Below are positions 45,812-61,100 of a stretch of DNA of 64,000 nt, piece by piece (position 1 is the stretch's first letter; each line of letters opens with the position of its first letter). The DNA is from Luzula sylvatica (Eukaryota > Streptophyta > Magnoliopsida > Poales > Juncaceae): positions 5,434,655 to 5,498,654 of the forward strand of contig OX326961.1 in the NCBI GenBank assembly GCA_946800325.1, read 5' to 3'. The position numbers and the translations under genes are program-made. A model generated the notes under the pieces. That model was not told the DNA's origin, searched no databases, and was given only the letters and a program-made list of their open reading frames with translations.

Positions 45812-48800
45812 TCTCGGAAAATAGGTTGTTTTCAATTCCCAAATCAAGCGATAACCTTCATATGTAATAATTCATGATGAAATTACAATAAACTGTGTTT
45901 TTTGTTAATTCGGGTTAAAAAGACCTAATTTCCCAAATCCAGTCGCACGGCTGCATTCCTCTCGTCGAGGCGAGCGATTTTGATATAAAGATCGTGCCAT
46001 TTGGTGAAAGGATGAGAAAGTTACAAGGGTTTTAACAATACGGCATTGCCATATTTTTCAGCTCACCCTATTACTGTTATCTGAATTTTACAATTAATTG
46101 GTTAAATAGAGAAGAACTTTTATCCATAAATGACACGTCTGGAATCCACTGGAGGCGGTCTCTCCTCCTTCATTTCATCTCGCAAAATTGGTCGTTTTCG
46201 ACCCGCATAATCATGCGATAATCTTCATATTTAGTAATTCATGATGAAATTACAATAAACTGTGCTTTCTGTTAATTCGGGTTAAAAAGACCTAATTTCC
46301 AAAATCCAGTTGCGCGGCTGCATTCCTCTCGTCGAGGCGAGTGATTTTGATATAAAGATCGTGCCATTTGGTGAAAGGATGAGAACGTTACAAGGGTGTT
46401 AACAATTCGGCATTGTCATATTCTTCAGCTCACCCTATTACTGTTATCTGAATTTTACAATTAATTGGTTATATAGAGAAGAACTTTTATCCATAAATTA
46501 CACGCCTGGAATCCACTGGAGGCGGGCTCTCCTCCTTCATTTCTTCTCAGAAAATAGGTTGTTTTCAATTCCCAAATCAAGCGATAATCTTCATATTTAA
46601 TAATTCATGATGAAATTACAATAAACTGTGCTTTTTGTTAATTCGGGATAAAAATACCTAATTTGCCAAATCCAGTTGCGCAGCTGCATTCCTCTCGTCG
46701 AGGCGAGCGATTTTGATATAAAGATCGTGCCATTTGGTGAAAGGATGAGAAAGTTACAAGGATTTTAACAATACGGCATTGCCATATTCTTCAGCTCACC
46801 CTATTACAGTCATCTGAATTTTACAATTAATTGGTTAAATAGAGAAGAACTTTGATCCTTAAATGACACGTCTGGAATCCACTGGAGGCGGACTCTCCTC
46901 CTTCATTTCATCTCGCAAAATTGGTCGTTTTCGACTCGCATAATCATGCGATAATCTAAATATTTAATAATTCATGATGAAATTACAATAAACTGTGCTT
47001 TCTGTTAATTCGGGTCAATAAGACCTAATTTCCCAAATCGAGTTGCGCGGCTGCAATCCTCTCGTCGAGGCGAACGATTTTGATATAAAGATCGTGCCAT
47101 TTGGTGAAAGGATGAGAAATTTACAACGGTTTTAACAATACGGCATTGCCATATTCTTCATCTCACCCTATTACTGTTATCTGAATTTTAGTATTAATTG
47201 GTTAAATAGAGAAAAACTTTTATCCTTAAATGACACGTCTGGAATCCACTGGAGGCGGACTCTCCTCCTTCATTTCATCTCGCAAAATTGGTCGTTTTTG
47301 ACTCGCAGAATCTTGCGATAATCTTCATATTTAATAATACATGATGAAATTACAATAAACTGAGATTTCTGTTAATTCGGGCCAAAAAGGCGGAATCTCT
47401 CAAATCCAGTCGCGCGGCTGCATTTCTCTCGTCGAGACGAGAAATTTTGATATAAAGATCGTGCAATTTGGTGAAAGAAAGCATGAGAAAGTGACAAGGG
47501 TTTTAACATAACGCCATTACCTTATGCTCCAGCTCACCCTATTACTGTTATCTGCATTTTGCAATTAATTGGTTAAATAACGAAGAACTTTTATCCATAA
47601 ATTATACGCCTGGAATCCACCGGAGGCGGTCTCTCCTCCTTCATTTCATCTCGCAAAATTGGTCGTTTTCGACTCGCATAATCAAGCGATAATCTTCATA
47701 TTTAATAATTCATGATGAAATTACAATAAACTGTGCTTTCTGTTAATTCGGGTCAATAAGACCTAATTTCCCAAATCGAGTTGCGCGGCTGCAATCCTCT
47801 CGTCGAGGCGAGCGATTTTGATATAAAGATCGTGCCATTTGGTGAAAGGATGAGAAATTTACAACGGTTTTAACAATACGGCATTGCCATATTCTTCATC
47901 TCACCCTATTACTGTTATCTGAATTTTAGTATTAATTGGTTAAATAGAGAAAAACTTTTATCCTTAAATGACACGTCTGGAATCCACTGGAGGCGGACTC
48001 TCCTCCTTCATTTCATCTCGCAAAATTGGTCGTTTTTGACTCGCAGAATCTTGCGATAATCTTCATATTTAATAATACATGATGAAATTACAATAAACTG
48101 AGATTTCTGTTAATTCGGGCCAAAAAGGCGGAATCTCTCAAATCCAGTCGCGCGGCTGCATTTCTCTCGTCGAGACGAGAAATTTTGATATAAAGATCGT
48201 GCAATTTAGTGAAAGAAAGCATGAGAAAGTGACAAGGGTTTTAACATAACGCCATTACCTTATGCTCCAGCTCACCCTATTACTGTTATCTGCATTTTGC
48301 AATTAATTGGTTAAATAACGAAGAACTTTTATCCATAAATTACACGCCTGGAATCCACCGGAGGCGGTCTCTCCTCCTTCATTTCATCTCGCAAAATTGG
48401 TCGTTTTCGACTCGCATAATCATGCGATAATCTTCATATTTAATAATTCATGATGAAATTACAATAAACTGTGCTTTCTGTTAATTCGGGTTAAAAAGAC
48501 GTTATCTCCCAAATCCAATCGCGCGGCTGCATTTCTCTCGTCGAGACGAGCAATTTTGATATAAAGATCGTGCCATTTGGTGAAAGAAAGCATGAGAAAG
48601 TGACAAGGGTTTTAACATAACGCCGTTACCTTATGCTCCAGCTCACCCAATTACTGTTATCTGCATTTTACAATTAATTGGTTAAATAACGAAGAACTTT
48701 TATCCATAAATTACACGCTTGGAATCCACCGGAGGCGGTCTCTCCTCCTTCATTTCATCTCGCAAAATTGGTCGTTTTCGACTCGCATAATCAAGCGATA

Positions 48801-49125
48801 ATCTTCATATTTAATAATTCATGATGAAATTACAATAAACTGTGCTTTTTTTTTAATTCGGGTCAAAAAGACCTAATTTCCCAAATACAGTTGCGCGGCT
48901 GCATTCCTCTCGTCGAGGCGAGCGATTTTGATATAAAGATCGTGCCATTTGGTGAAAGGATGAGAAAGTTACAAGGGTTTTAACAATACAGCATTGCCAT
49001 ATTCTTCAGCTCACCCTATTACTGTTATCTGAATTTTACAATTAATTGGTTAAATAGAGAAGAACTTTTATTCATAAATTACACGCCTGGAATGCACTGG
49101 AGGCGGGCTGTCCTCCTTCATTTCT
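45812..49125 (+). repeat. 9-monomer HOR unit (3,314 bp), copy 2
   Basis: Same length and same inserted dimer as the preceding unit (marker monomer at 46,995 and 47,733). It shares private variants with it, such as GACGTTATCTCCC at 45,184 and 48,499, so the 9-mer was itself tandemly duplicated. Confidence 0.9.
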
Positions 49126-52100
49126 TCTCGGAAAATAGGTTGTTTTCAATTCCCAAATCAAGCGATAACCTTCATATGTAATAATTCATGATGAAATTAC
49201 AATAAACTGTGTTTTTTGTTAATTCGGGTTAAAAAGACCTAATTTCCCAAATCCAGTCGCACGGCTGCATTCCTCTCGTCGAGGCGAGCGATTTTGATAT
49301 AAAGATCGTGCCATTTGGTGAAAGGATGAGAAAGTTACAAGGGTTTTAACAATACGGCATTGCCATATTCTTCAGCTCACCCTATTACTGTTATCTGAAT
49401 TTTACAATTAATTGGTTAAATAGAGAAGAACTTTTATCCATAAATGACACGTCTGGAATCCACTGGAGGCGGTCTCTCCTCCTTCATTTCATCTCGCAAA
49501 ATTGGTCGTTTTCGACCCGCATAATCATGCGATAATCTTCATATTTAGTAATTCATGATGAAATTACAATAAACTGTGCTTTCTGTTAATTCGGGTTAAA
49601 AAGACCTAATTTCCAAAATCCAGTTGCGCGGCTGCATTCCTCTCGTCGAGGCGAGTGATTTTGATATAAAGATCGTGCCATTTGGTGAAAGGATGAGAAC
49701 GTTACAAGGGTGTTAACAATTCGGCATTGTCATATTCTTCAGCTCACCCTATTACTGTTATCTGAATTTTACAATTAATTGGTTATATAGAGAAGAACTT
49801 TTATCCATAAATTACACGCCTGGAATCCACTGGAGGCGGGCTCTCCTCCTTCATTTCTTCTCAGAAAATAGGTTGTTTTCAATTCCCAAATCAAGCGATA
49901 ATCTTCATATTTAATAATTCATGATGAAATTACAATAAACTGTGCTTTTTGTTAATTCGGGATAAAAATACCTAATTTGCCAAATCCAGTTGCGCAGCTG
50001 CATTCCTCTCGTCGAGGCGAGCGATTTTGATATAAAGATCGTGCCATTTGGTGAAAGGATGAGAAAGTTACAAGGATTTTAACAATACGGCATTGCCATA
50101 TTCTTCAGCTCACCCTATTACAGTCATCTGAATTTTACAATTAATTGGTTAAATAGAGAAGAACTTTGATCCTTAAATGACACGTCTGGAATCCACTGGA
50201 GGCGGACTCTCCTCCTTCATTTCATCTCGCAAAATTGGTCGTTTTCGACTCGCATAATCATGCGATAATCTAAATATTTAATAATTCATGATGAAATTAC
50301 AATAAACTGTGCTTTCTGTTAATTCGGGTCAATAAGACCTAATTTCCCAAATCGAGTTGCGCGGCTGCAATCCTCTCGTCGAGGCGAACGATTTTGATAT
50401 AAAGATCGTGCCATTTGGTGAAAGGATGAGAAATTTACAACGGTTTTAACAATACGGCATTGCCATATTCTTCATCTCACCCTATTACTGTTATCTGAAT
50501 TTTAGTATTAATTGGTTAAATAGAGAAAAACTTTTATCCTTAAATGACACGTCTGGAATCCACTGGAGGCGGACTCTCCTCCTTCATTTCATCTCGCAAA
50601 ATTGGTCGTTTTTGACTCGCAGAATCTTGCGATAATCTTCATATTTAATAATACATGATGAAATTACAATAAACTGAGATTTCTGTTAATTCGGGCCAAA
50701 AAGGCGGAATCTCTCAAATCCAGTCGCGCGGCTGCATTTCTCTCGTCGAGACGAGAAATTTTGATATAAAGATCGTGCAATTTGGTGAAAGAAAGCATGA
50801 GAAAGTGACAAGGGTTTTAACATAACGCCATTACCTTATGCTCCAGCTCACCCTATTACTGTTATCTGCATTTTGCAATTAATTGGTTAAATAACGAAGA
50901 ACTTTTATCCATAAATTATACGCCTGGAATCCACCGGAGGCGGTCTCTCCTCCTTCATTTCATCTCGCAAAATTGGTCGTTTTCGACTCGCATAATCAAG
51001 CGATAATCTTCATATTTAATAATTCATGATGAAATTACAATAAACTGTGCTTTCTGTTAATTCGGGTTAAAAAGACAGAATCTCCCAAATCCAATCGGGC
51101 GGCTGCATTTCTCTCGTCGAGACGAGCAATTTTGATATAAAGATCGTGCCATTTGGTGAAAGAAAGCATGAGAAAGTGACAAGGGTTTTAACATAACGCC
51201 GTTACCTTATGCTCCAGCTCACCCAATTACTGTTATCTGCATTTTACAATTAATTGGTTAAATAACGAAGAACTTTTATCCATAAATTACACGCCTGGAA
51301 TCCACCGGAGGCGGTCTCTCCTCCTTCATTTCATCTCGCAAAATTGGTCGTTTTCGACTCGTATAATCAAACGATAATCTTCATATTTAATAATTCATGA
51401 TGAAATTACAATAAACTGTGCTTTTTTTTAATTCGGGTTAAAAAGACCTAATTTCCCAAATACAGTTGCGCGGCTGCATTCCTCTCGTCGAGGCGAGCGA
51501 TTTTGATATACAGATCGTGCCATTTGGGGAAAGGATGAGAAAGTTACAAGGGTTTTAACAATACAGCATTGCCATATTCTTCAGCTCACCCTATTACTGT
51601 TATCTGAATTTTACAATTAATTGGTTAAATAGAGAAGAACTTTTATTCATAAATTACACGCCTGGAATGCACTGGAGGCGGGCTCTCCTCCTTCATTTCT
51701 TCTCGGAAAATAGGTTGTTTTCAATTCCCAAATCAAGCGATAACCTTCATATGTAATAATTCATGATGAAATTACAATAAACTGTGCTTTTTGTTAATTC
51801 GGGTTAAAAAGACCTAATTTCCCAAATCCAGTCGCACGGCTGCATTCCTCTCGTCGAGGCGAGCGATTTTGATATAAAGATCGTGCCATTTGGTGAAAGG
51901 ATGAGAAAGTTACAAGGGTTTTAACAATACGGCATTGCCATATTCTTCAGCTCACCCTATTACTGTTATCTGAATTTTACAATTAATTGGTTAAATAGAG
52001 AAGAACTTTTATCCTTAAATGACACGTCTGGAATCCATTGGAGGCGGTCTCTCCTCCTTCATTTCATCTCGCAAAATTGGTCGTTTTCGACCCGCATAAT

Positions 52101-55100
52101 CATGCGATAATCTTCATATTTAGTAATTCATGATGAAATTACAATAAACTGTGCTTTCTGTTAATTCGGGTTAAAAAGACCTAATTTCCAAAATCCAGTT
52201 GCGCGGCTGCATTCCTCTCGTCGAGGCGAGTGATTTTGATATAAAGATCGTGCCATTTGGTGAAAGGATGAGAACGTTACAAGGGTGTTAACAATTCGGC
52301 ATTGTCATATTCTTCAGCTCACCCTATTACTGTTATCTGAATTTTACAATTAATTGGTTATATAGAGAAGAACTTTTATCCATAAATTACACGCCTGGAA
52401 TCCACTGGAGGCGGGCTCTCCTCCTTCATTTCTTCTCAGAAAATAGGTTGTTTTCAATTCCCAAATCAAGCGATAATCTTCATATTTAATAATTCATGAT
52501 GAAATTACAATAAACTGTGCTTTTTGTTAATTCGGGATAAAAATACCTAATTTCCCAAATCCAGTTGCGCAGCTGCATTCCTCTCGTCGAGGCGAGCGAT
52601 TTTGATATAAAGATCGTGCCATTTGGTGAAAGGATGAGAAAGTTACAAGGATTTTAACAATACGGCATTGCCATATTCTTCAGCTCACCCTATTACAGTC
52701 ATCTGAATTTTACAATTAATTGGTTAAATAGAGAAGAACTTTGATCCTTAAATGACACGTCTGGAATCCACGGGAGGCGGTCTATCCTCCTTCATTTCAT
52801 CTCGCAAAATTGGTCGTTTTCGACTCGCATAATCATGCGATAATCTAAATATTTAATAATTCATGATGAAATTACAATAAACTGTGCTTTCTGTTAATTC
52901 GGGTCAATAAGACCTAATTTCCCAAATCGAGTTGCGCGGCTGCAATCCTCTCGTCGAGGCGAGCGATTTTGATATAAAGATCGTGCCATTTGGTGAAAGG
53001 ATGAGAAATTTACAACGGTTTTAACAATACGGCATTGCCATATTCTTCATCTCACCCTATTACTGTTATCTGAATTTTAGTATTAATTGGTTAAATAGAG
53101 AAAAACTTTTATCCTTAAATGACACGTCTGGAATCCACTGGAGGCGGACTCTCCTCCTTCATTTCATCTCGCAAAATTGGTCGTTTTTGACTCGCAGAAT
53201 CTTGCGATAATCTTCATATTTAATAATACATGATGAAATTACAATAAACTGAGATTTCTGTTAATTCGGGCCAAAAAGGCGGAATCTCTCAAATCCAGTC
53301 GCGCGGCTGCATTTCTCTCGTCGAGACGAGAAATTTTGATATAAAGATCGTGCAATTTGGTGAAAGAAAGCATGAGAAAGTGACAAGGGTTTTAACATAA
53401 CGCCATTACCTTATGCTCCAGCTCACCCTATTACTGTTATCTGCATTTTGCAATTAATTGGTTAAATAACGAAGAACTTTTATCCATAAATTATACGCCT
53501 GGAATCCACCGGAGGCGGTCTCTCCTCCTTCATTTCATCTCGCAAAATTGGTCGTTTTCGACTCGCATAATCAAGCGATAATCTTCATATTTAATAATTC
53601 ATGATGAAATTACAATAAACTGTGCTTTCTGTTAATTCGGGTTAAAAAGACAGAATCTCCCAAATCCAATCGGGCGGCTGCATTTCTCTCGTCGAGACGA
53701 GCAATTTTGATATAAAGATCGTGCCATTTGGTGAAAGAAAGCATGAGAAAGTGACAAGGGTTTTAACATAACGCCGTTACCTTATGCTCCAGCTCACCCA
53801 ATTACTGTTATCTGCATTTTACAATTAATTGGTTAAATAACGAAGAACTTTTATCCATAAATTACACGCCTGGAATCCACCGGAGGCGGTCTCTCCTCCT
53901 TCATTTCATCTCGCAAAATTGGTCGTTTTCGACTCGTATAATCAAACGATAATCTTCATATTTAATAATTCATGATGAAATTACAATAAACTGTGCTTTT
54001 TTTTAATTCGGGTTAAAAAGACCTAATTTCCCAAATACAGTTGCGCGGCTGCATTCCTCTCGTCGAGGCGAGCGATTTTGATATAAAGATCGTGCCATTT
54101 GGGGAAAGGATGAGAAAGTTACAAGGGTTTTAACAATACAGCATTGCCATATTCTTCAGCTCACCCTATTACTGTTATCTGAATTTTACAATTAATTGGT
54201 TAAATAGAGAAGAACTTTTATTCATAAATTACACGCCTGGAATGCACTGGAGGCGGGCTCTCCTCCTTCATTTCTTCTCGGAAAATAGGTTGTTTTCAAT
54301 TCCCAAATCAAGCGATAACCTTCATATGTAATAATTCATGATGAAATTACAATAAACTGTGCTTTTTGTTAATTCGGGTTAAAAAGACCTAATTTCCCAA
54401 ATCCAGTCGCACGGCTGCATTCCTCTCGTCGAGGCGAGCGATTTTGATATAAAGATCGTGCCATTTGGTGAAAGGATGAGAAAGTTACAAGGGTTTTAAC
54501 AATACGGCATTGCCATATTCTTCAGCTCACCCTATTACTGTTATCTGAATTTTACAATTAATTGGTTAAATAGAGAAGAACTTTTATCCTTAAATGACAC
54601 GTCTGGAATCCACTGGAGGCGGTCTCTCCTCCTTCATTTCATCTCGCAAAATTGGTCGTTTTCGACCCGCATAATCATGCGATAATCTTCATATTTAGTA
54701 ATTCATGATGAAATTACAATAAACTGTGCTTTCTGTTAATTCGGGTTAAAAAGACCTAATTTCCAAAATCCAGTTGCGCGGCTGCATTCCTCTCGTCGAG
54801 GCGAGTGATTTTGATATAAAGATCGTGCCATTTGGTGAAAGGATGAGAACGTTACAAGGGTGTTAACAATTCGGCATTGTCATATTCTTCAGCTCACCCT
54901 ATTACTGTTATCTGAATTTTACAATTAATTGGTTATATAGAGAAGAACTTTTATCCATAAATTACACGCCTGGAATCCACTGGAGGCGGGCTCTCCTCCT
55001 TCATTTCTTCTCAGAAAATAGGTTGTTTTCAATTCCCAAATCAAGCGATAATCTTCATATTTAATAATTCATGATGAAATTACAATAAACTGTGCTTTTT

Positions 55101-58100
55101 GTTAATTCGGGATAAAAATACCTAATTTCCCAAATCCAGTTGCGCAGCTGCATTCCTCTCGTCGAGGCGAGCGATTTTGATATAAAGATCGTGCCATTTG
55201 GTGAAAGGATGAGAAAGTTACAAGGATTTTAACAATACGGCATTGCCATATTCTTCAGCTCACCCTATTACAGTCATCTGAATTTTACAATTAATTGGTT
55301 AAATAGAGAAGAACTTTGATCCTTAAATGACACGTCTGGAATCCACGGGAGGCGGTCTATCCTCCTTCATTTCATCTCGCAAAATTGGTCGTTTTCGACT
55401 CGCATAATCATGCGATAATCTAAATATTTAATAATTCATGATGAAATTACAATAAACTGTGCTTTCTGTTAATTCGGGTCAATAAGACCTAATTTCCCAA
55501 ATCGAGTTGCGCGGCTGCAATCCTCTCGTCGAGGCGAGCGATTTTGATATAAAGATCGTGCCATTTGGTGAAAGGATGAGAAATTTACAACGGTTTTAAC
55601 AATACGGCATTGCCATATTCTTCATCTCACCCTATTACTGTTATCTGAATTTTAGTATTAATTGGTTAAATAGAGAAAAACTTTTATCCTTAAATGACAC
55701 GTCTGGAATCCACTGGAGGCGGACTCTCCTCCTTCATTTCATCTCGCAAAATTGGTCGTTTTTGACTCGCAGAATCTTGCGATAATCTTCATATTTAATA
55801 ATACATGATGAAATTACAATAAACTGAGATTTCTGTTAATTCGGGCCAAAAAGGCGGAATCTCTCAAATCCAGTCGCGCGGCTGCATTTCTCTCGTCGAG
55901 ACGAGAAATTTTGATATAAAGATCGTGCAATTTGGTGAAAGAAAGCATGAGAAAGTGACAAGGGTTTTAACATAACGCCATTACCTTATGCTCCAGCTCA
56001 CCCTATTACTGTTATCTGCATTTTGCAATTAATTGGTTAAATAACGAAGAACTTTTATCCATAAATTATACGCCTGGAATCCACCGGAGGCGGTCTCTCC
56101 TCCTTCATTTCATCTCGCAAAATTGGTCGTTTTCGACTCGCATAATCAAGCGATAATCTTCATATTTAATAATTCATGATGAAATTACAATAAACTGTGC
56201 TTTCTGTTAATTCGGGTTAAAAAGACAGAATCTCCCAAATCCAATCGGGCGGCTGCATTTCTCTCGTCGAGACGAGCAATTTTGATATAAAGATCGTGCC
56301 ATTTGGTGAAAGAAAGCATGAGAAAGTGACAAGGGTTTTAACATAACGCCGTTACCTTATGCTCCAGCTCACCCAATTACTGTTATCTGCATTTTACAAT
56401 TAATTGGTTAAATAACGAAGAACTTTTATCCATAAATTACACGCCTGGAATCCACCGGAGGCGGTCTCTCCTCCTTCATTTCATCTCGCAAAATTGGTCG
56501 TTTTCGACTCGTATAATCAAACGATAATCTTCATATTTAATAATTCATGATGAAATTACAATAAACTGTGCTTTTTTTTAATTCGGGTTAAAAAGACCTA
56601 ATTTCCCAAATACAGTTGCGCGGCTGCATTCCTCTCGTCGAGGCGAGCGATTTTGATATAAAGATCGTGCCATTTGGGGAAAGGATGAGAAAGTTACAAG
56701 GGTTTTAACAATACAGCATTGCCATATTCTTCAGCTCACCCTATTACTGTTATCTGAATTTTACAATTAATTGGTTAAATAGAGAAGAACTTTTATTCAT
56801 AAATTACACGCCTGGAATGCACTGGAGGCGGGCTCTCCTCCTTCATTTCTTCTCGGAAAATAGGTTGTTTTCAATTCCCAAATCAAGCGATAACCTTCAT
56901 ATGTAATAATTCATGATGAAATTACAATAAACTGTGCTTTTTGTTAATTCGGGTTAAAAAGACCTAATTTCCCAAATCCAGTCGCACGGCTGCATTCCTC
57001 TCGTCGAGGCGAGCGATTTTGATATAAAGATCGTGCCATTTGGTGAAAGGATGAGAAAGTTACAAGGGTTTTAACAATACGGCATTGCCATATTCTTCAG
57101 CTCACCCTATTACTGTTATCTGAATTTTACAATTAATTGGTTAAATAGAGAAGAACTTTTATCCTTAAATGACACGTCTGGAATCCACTGGAGGCGGTCT
57201 CTCCTCCTTCATTTCATCTCGCAAAATTGGTCGTTTTCGACCCGCATAATCATGCGATAATCTTCATATTTAGTAATTCATGATGAAATTACAATAAACT
57301 GTGCTTTCTGTTAATTCGGGTTAAAAAGACCTAATTTCCAAAATCCAGTTGCGCGGCTGCATTCCTCTCGTCGAGGCGAGTGATTTTGATATAAAGATCG
57401 TGCCATTTGGTGAAAGGATGAGAACGTTACAAGGGTGTTAACAATTCGGCATTGTCATATTCTTCAGCTCACCCTATTACTGTTATCTGAATTTTACAAT
57501 TAATTGGTTATATAGAGAAGAACTTTTATCCATAAATTACACGCCTGGAATCCACTGGAGGCGGGCTCTCCTCCTTCATTTCTTCTCAGAAAATAGGTTG
57601 TTTTCAATTCCCAAATCAAGCGATAATCTTCATATTTAATAATTCATGATGAAATTACAATAAACTGTGCTTTTTGTTAATTCGGGATAAAAATACCTAA
57701 TTTCCCAAATCCAGTTGCGCAGCTGCATTCCTCTCGTCGAGGCGAGCGATTTTGATATAAAGATCGTGCCATTTGGTGAAAGGATGAGAAAGTTACAAGG
57801 ATTTTAACAATACGGCATTGCCATATTCTTCAGCTCACCCTATTACAGTCATCTGAATTTTACAATTAATTGGTTAAATAGAGAAGAACTTTGATCCTTA
57901 AATGACACGTCTGGAATCCACGGGAGGCGGTCTATCCTCCTTCATTTCATCTCGCAAAATTGGTCGTTTTCGACTCGCATAATCATGCGATAATCTAAAT
58001 ATTTAATAATTCATGATGAAATTACAATAAACTGTGCTTTCTGTTAATTCGGGTCAATAAGACCTAATTTCCCAAATCGAGTTGCGCGGCTGCAATCCTC

Positions 58101-61100
58101 TCGTCGAGGCGAGCGATTTTGATATAAAGATCGTGCCATTTGGTGAAAGGATGAGAAATTTACAACGGTTTTAACAATACGGCATTGCCATATTCTTCAT
58201 CTCACCTTATTACTGTTATCTGAATTTTAGTATTAATTGGTTAAATAGAGAAAAACTTTTATCCTTAAATGACACGTCTGCAATCCACTGGAGGCGGACT
58301 CTCCTCCTTCATTTCATCTCGCAAAATTGGTCGTTTTTGACTCGCAGAATCTTGCGATAATCTTCATATTTAATAATACATGATGAAATTACAATAAACT
58401 GAGATTTCTGTTAATTCGGGCCAAAAAGGCGGAATCTCTCAAATCCAGTCGCGCGGCTGCATTTCTCTCGTCGAGACGAGAAATTTTGATATAAAGATCG
58501 TGCAATTTGGTGAAAGAAAGCATGAGAAAGTGACAAGGGTTTTAACATAACGCCATTACCTTATGCTCCAGCTCACCCTATTACTGTTATCTGCATTTTG
58601 CAATTAATTGGTTAAATAACGAAGAACTTTTATCCATAAATTATACGCCTGGAATCCACCGGAGGCGGTCTCTCCTCCTTCATTTCATCTCGCAAAATTG
58701 GTCGTTTTCGACTAGCATAATCAAGCGATAATCTTCATATTTAATAATTCATGATGAAATTACAATAAACTGTGCTTTCTGTTAATTCGGGTTAAAAAGA
58801 CGGAATCTCCCAAATCCAATCGCGCGGCTGCATTTCTCTCGTCGAGACGAGCAATTTTGATATAAAGATCGTGCCATTTGGTGAAAGAAAGCATGAGAAA
58901 GTGACAAGGGTTTTAACATAACGCCGTTACCTTATGCTCCAGCTCACCCAATTACTGTTATCTGCATTTTACAATTAATTGGTTAAATAACGAAGAACTT
59001 TTATCCATAAATTACACGCCTGGAATCCACCGGAGGCGGTCTCTCCTCCTTCATTTCATCTCGCAAAATTGGTCGTTTTCGACTCGCATAATCAAACAAT
59101 AATCTTCATATTTAATAATTCATGATGAAATTACAATAAACTGTGCTTTTTTTTAATTCGGGTTAAAAAGACCTAATTTCCCAAATACAGTTGCGCGGCT
59201 GCATTCCTCTCGTCGAGGCGAGCGATTTTGATATAAAGATCGTGCCATTTGGGGAAAGGATGAGAAAGTTACAAGGGTTTTAACAATACAGCATTGCCAT
59301 ATTTTTCAGCTCACCCTATTACTGTTATCTGAATTTTACAATTAATTGGTTAAATAGAGAAGAACTTTTATTCATAAATTACACGCCTGGAATGCACTGG
59401 AGGTGGGCTCTCCTCCTTCATTTCTTCTCGGAAAATAGGTTGTTTTCAATTCCCAAATCAAGCGATAACCTTCATATGTAATAATTCATGATGAAATTAC
59501 AATAAACTGTGCTTTTTGTTAATTCGGGTTAAAAAGACCTAATTTCCCAAATCCAGTCGCACGGCTGCATTCCTCTCGTCGAGGCGAGCGATTTTGATAT
59601 AAAGATCGTGCCATTTGGTGAAAGGATGAGAAAGTTACAAGGGTTTTAACAATACGGCATTGCCATATTCTTCAGCTCACCCTATTACTGTTATCTGAAT
59701 TTTACAATTAATTGGTTAAATAGAGAAGAACTTTTATCCTTAAATGACACGTCTGGAATCCACTGGAGGCGGTCTCTCCTCCTTCATTTCATCTCGCAAA
59801 ATTGGTCGTTTTCGACCCGCATAATCATGCGATAATCTTCATATTTAGTAATTCATGATGAAATTACAATAAACTGTGCTTTCTGTTAATTCGGGTTAAA
59901 AAGACCTAATTTCCAAAATCCAGTTGCGCGGCTGCATTCCTCTCGTCGAGGCGAGTGATTTTGATATAAAGATCGTGCCATTTGGTGAAAGGATGAGAAC
60001 GTTACAAGGGTGTTAACAATTCGGCATTGTCATATTCTTCAGCTCACCCTATTACTGTTATCTGAATTTTACAATTAATTGGTTATATAGAGAAGAACTT
60101 TTATCCATAAATTACACGCCTGGAATCCACTGGAGGCGGGCTCTCCTCCTTCATTTCTTCTCAGAAAATAGGTTGTTTTCAATTCCCAAATCAAGCGATA
60201 ATCTTCATATTTAATAATTCATGATGAAATTACAATAAACTGTGCTTTTTGTTAATTCGGGATAAAAATACCTAATTTCCCAAATCCAGTTGCGCAGCTG
60301 CATTCCTCTCGTCGAGGCGAGCGATTTTGATATAAAGATCGTGCCATTTGGTGAAAGGATGAGAAAGTTACAAGGATTTTAACAATACGGCATTGCCATA
60401 TTCTTCAGCTCACCCTATTACAGTCATCTGAATTTTACAATTAATTGGTTAAATAGAGAAGAACTTTGATCCTTAAATGACACGTCTGGAATCCACGGGA
60501 GGCGGTCTATCCTCCTTCATTTCATCTCGCAAAATTGGTCGTTTTCGACTCGCATAATCATGCGATAATCTAAATATTTAATAATTCATGATGAAATTAC
60601 AATAAACTGTGCTTTCTGTTAATTCGGGTCAATAAGACCTAATTTCCCAAATCGAGTTGCGCGGCTGCAATCCTCTCGTCGAGGCGAGCGATTTTGATAT
60701 AAAGATCGTGCCATTTGGTGAAAGGATGAGAAATTTACAACGGTTTTAACAATACGGCATTGCCATATTCTTCATCTCACCCTATTACTGTTATCTAAAT
60801 TTTAGTATTAATTGGTTAAATAGAGAAAAACTTTTATCCTTAAATGACACGTCTGGAATCCACTGGAGGCGGACTCTCCTCCTTCATTTCATCTCGCAAA
60901 ATTGGTCGTTTTTTACTCGCAGAATCTTGCGATAATCTTCATATTTAATAATACATGATTAAATTACAATAAACTGAGATTTCTGTTAATTCGGGCCAAA
61001 AAGGCGGAATCTCTCAAATCCAGTCGCGCGGCTGCATTTCTCTCGTCGAGACGAGAAATTTTGATATAAAGATCGTGCAATTTGGTGAAAGAAAGCATGA

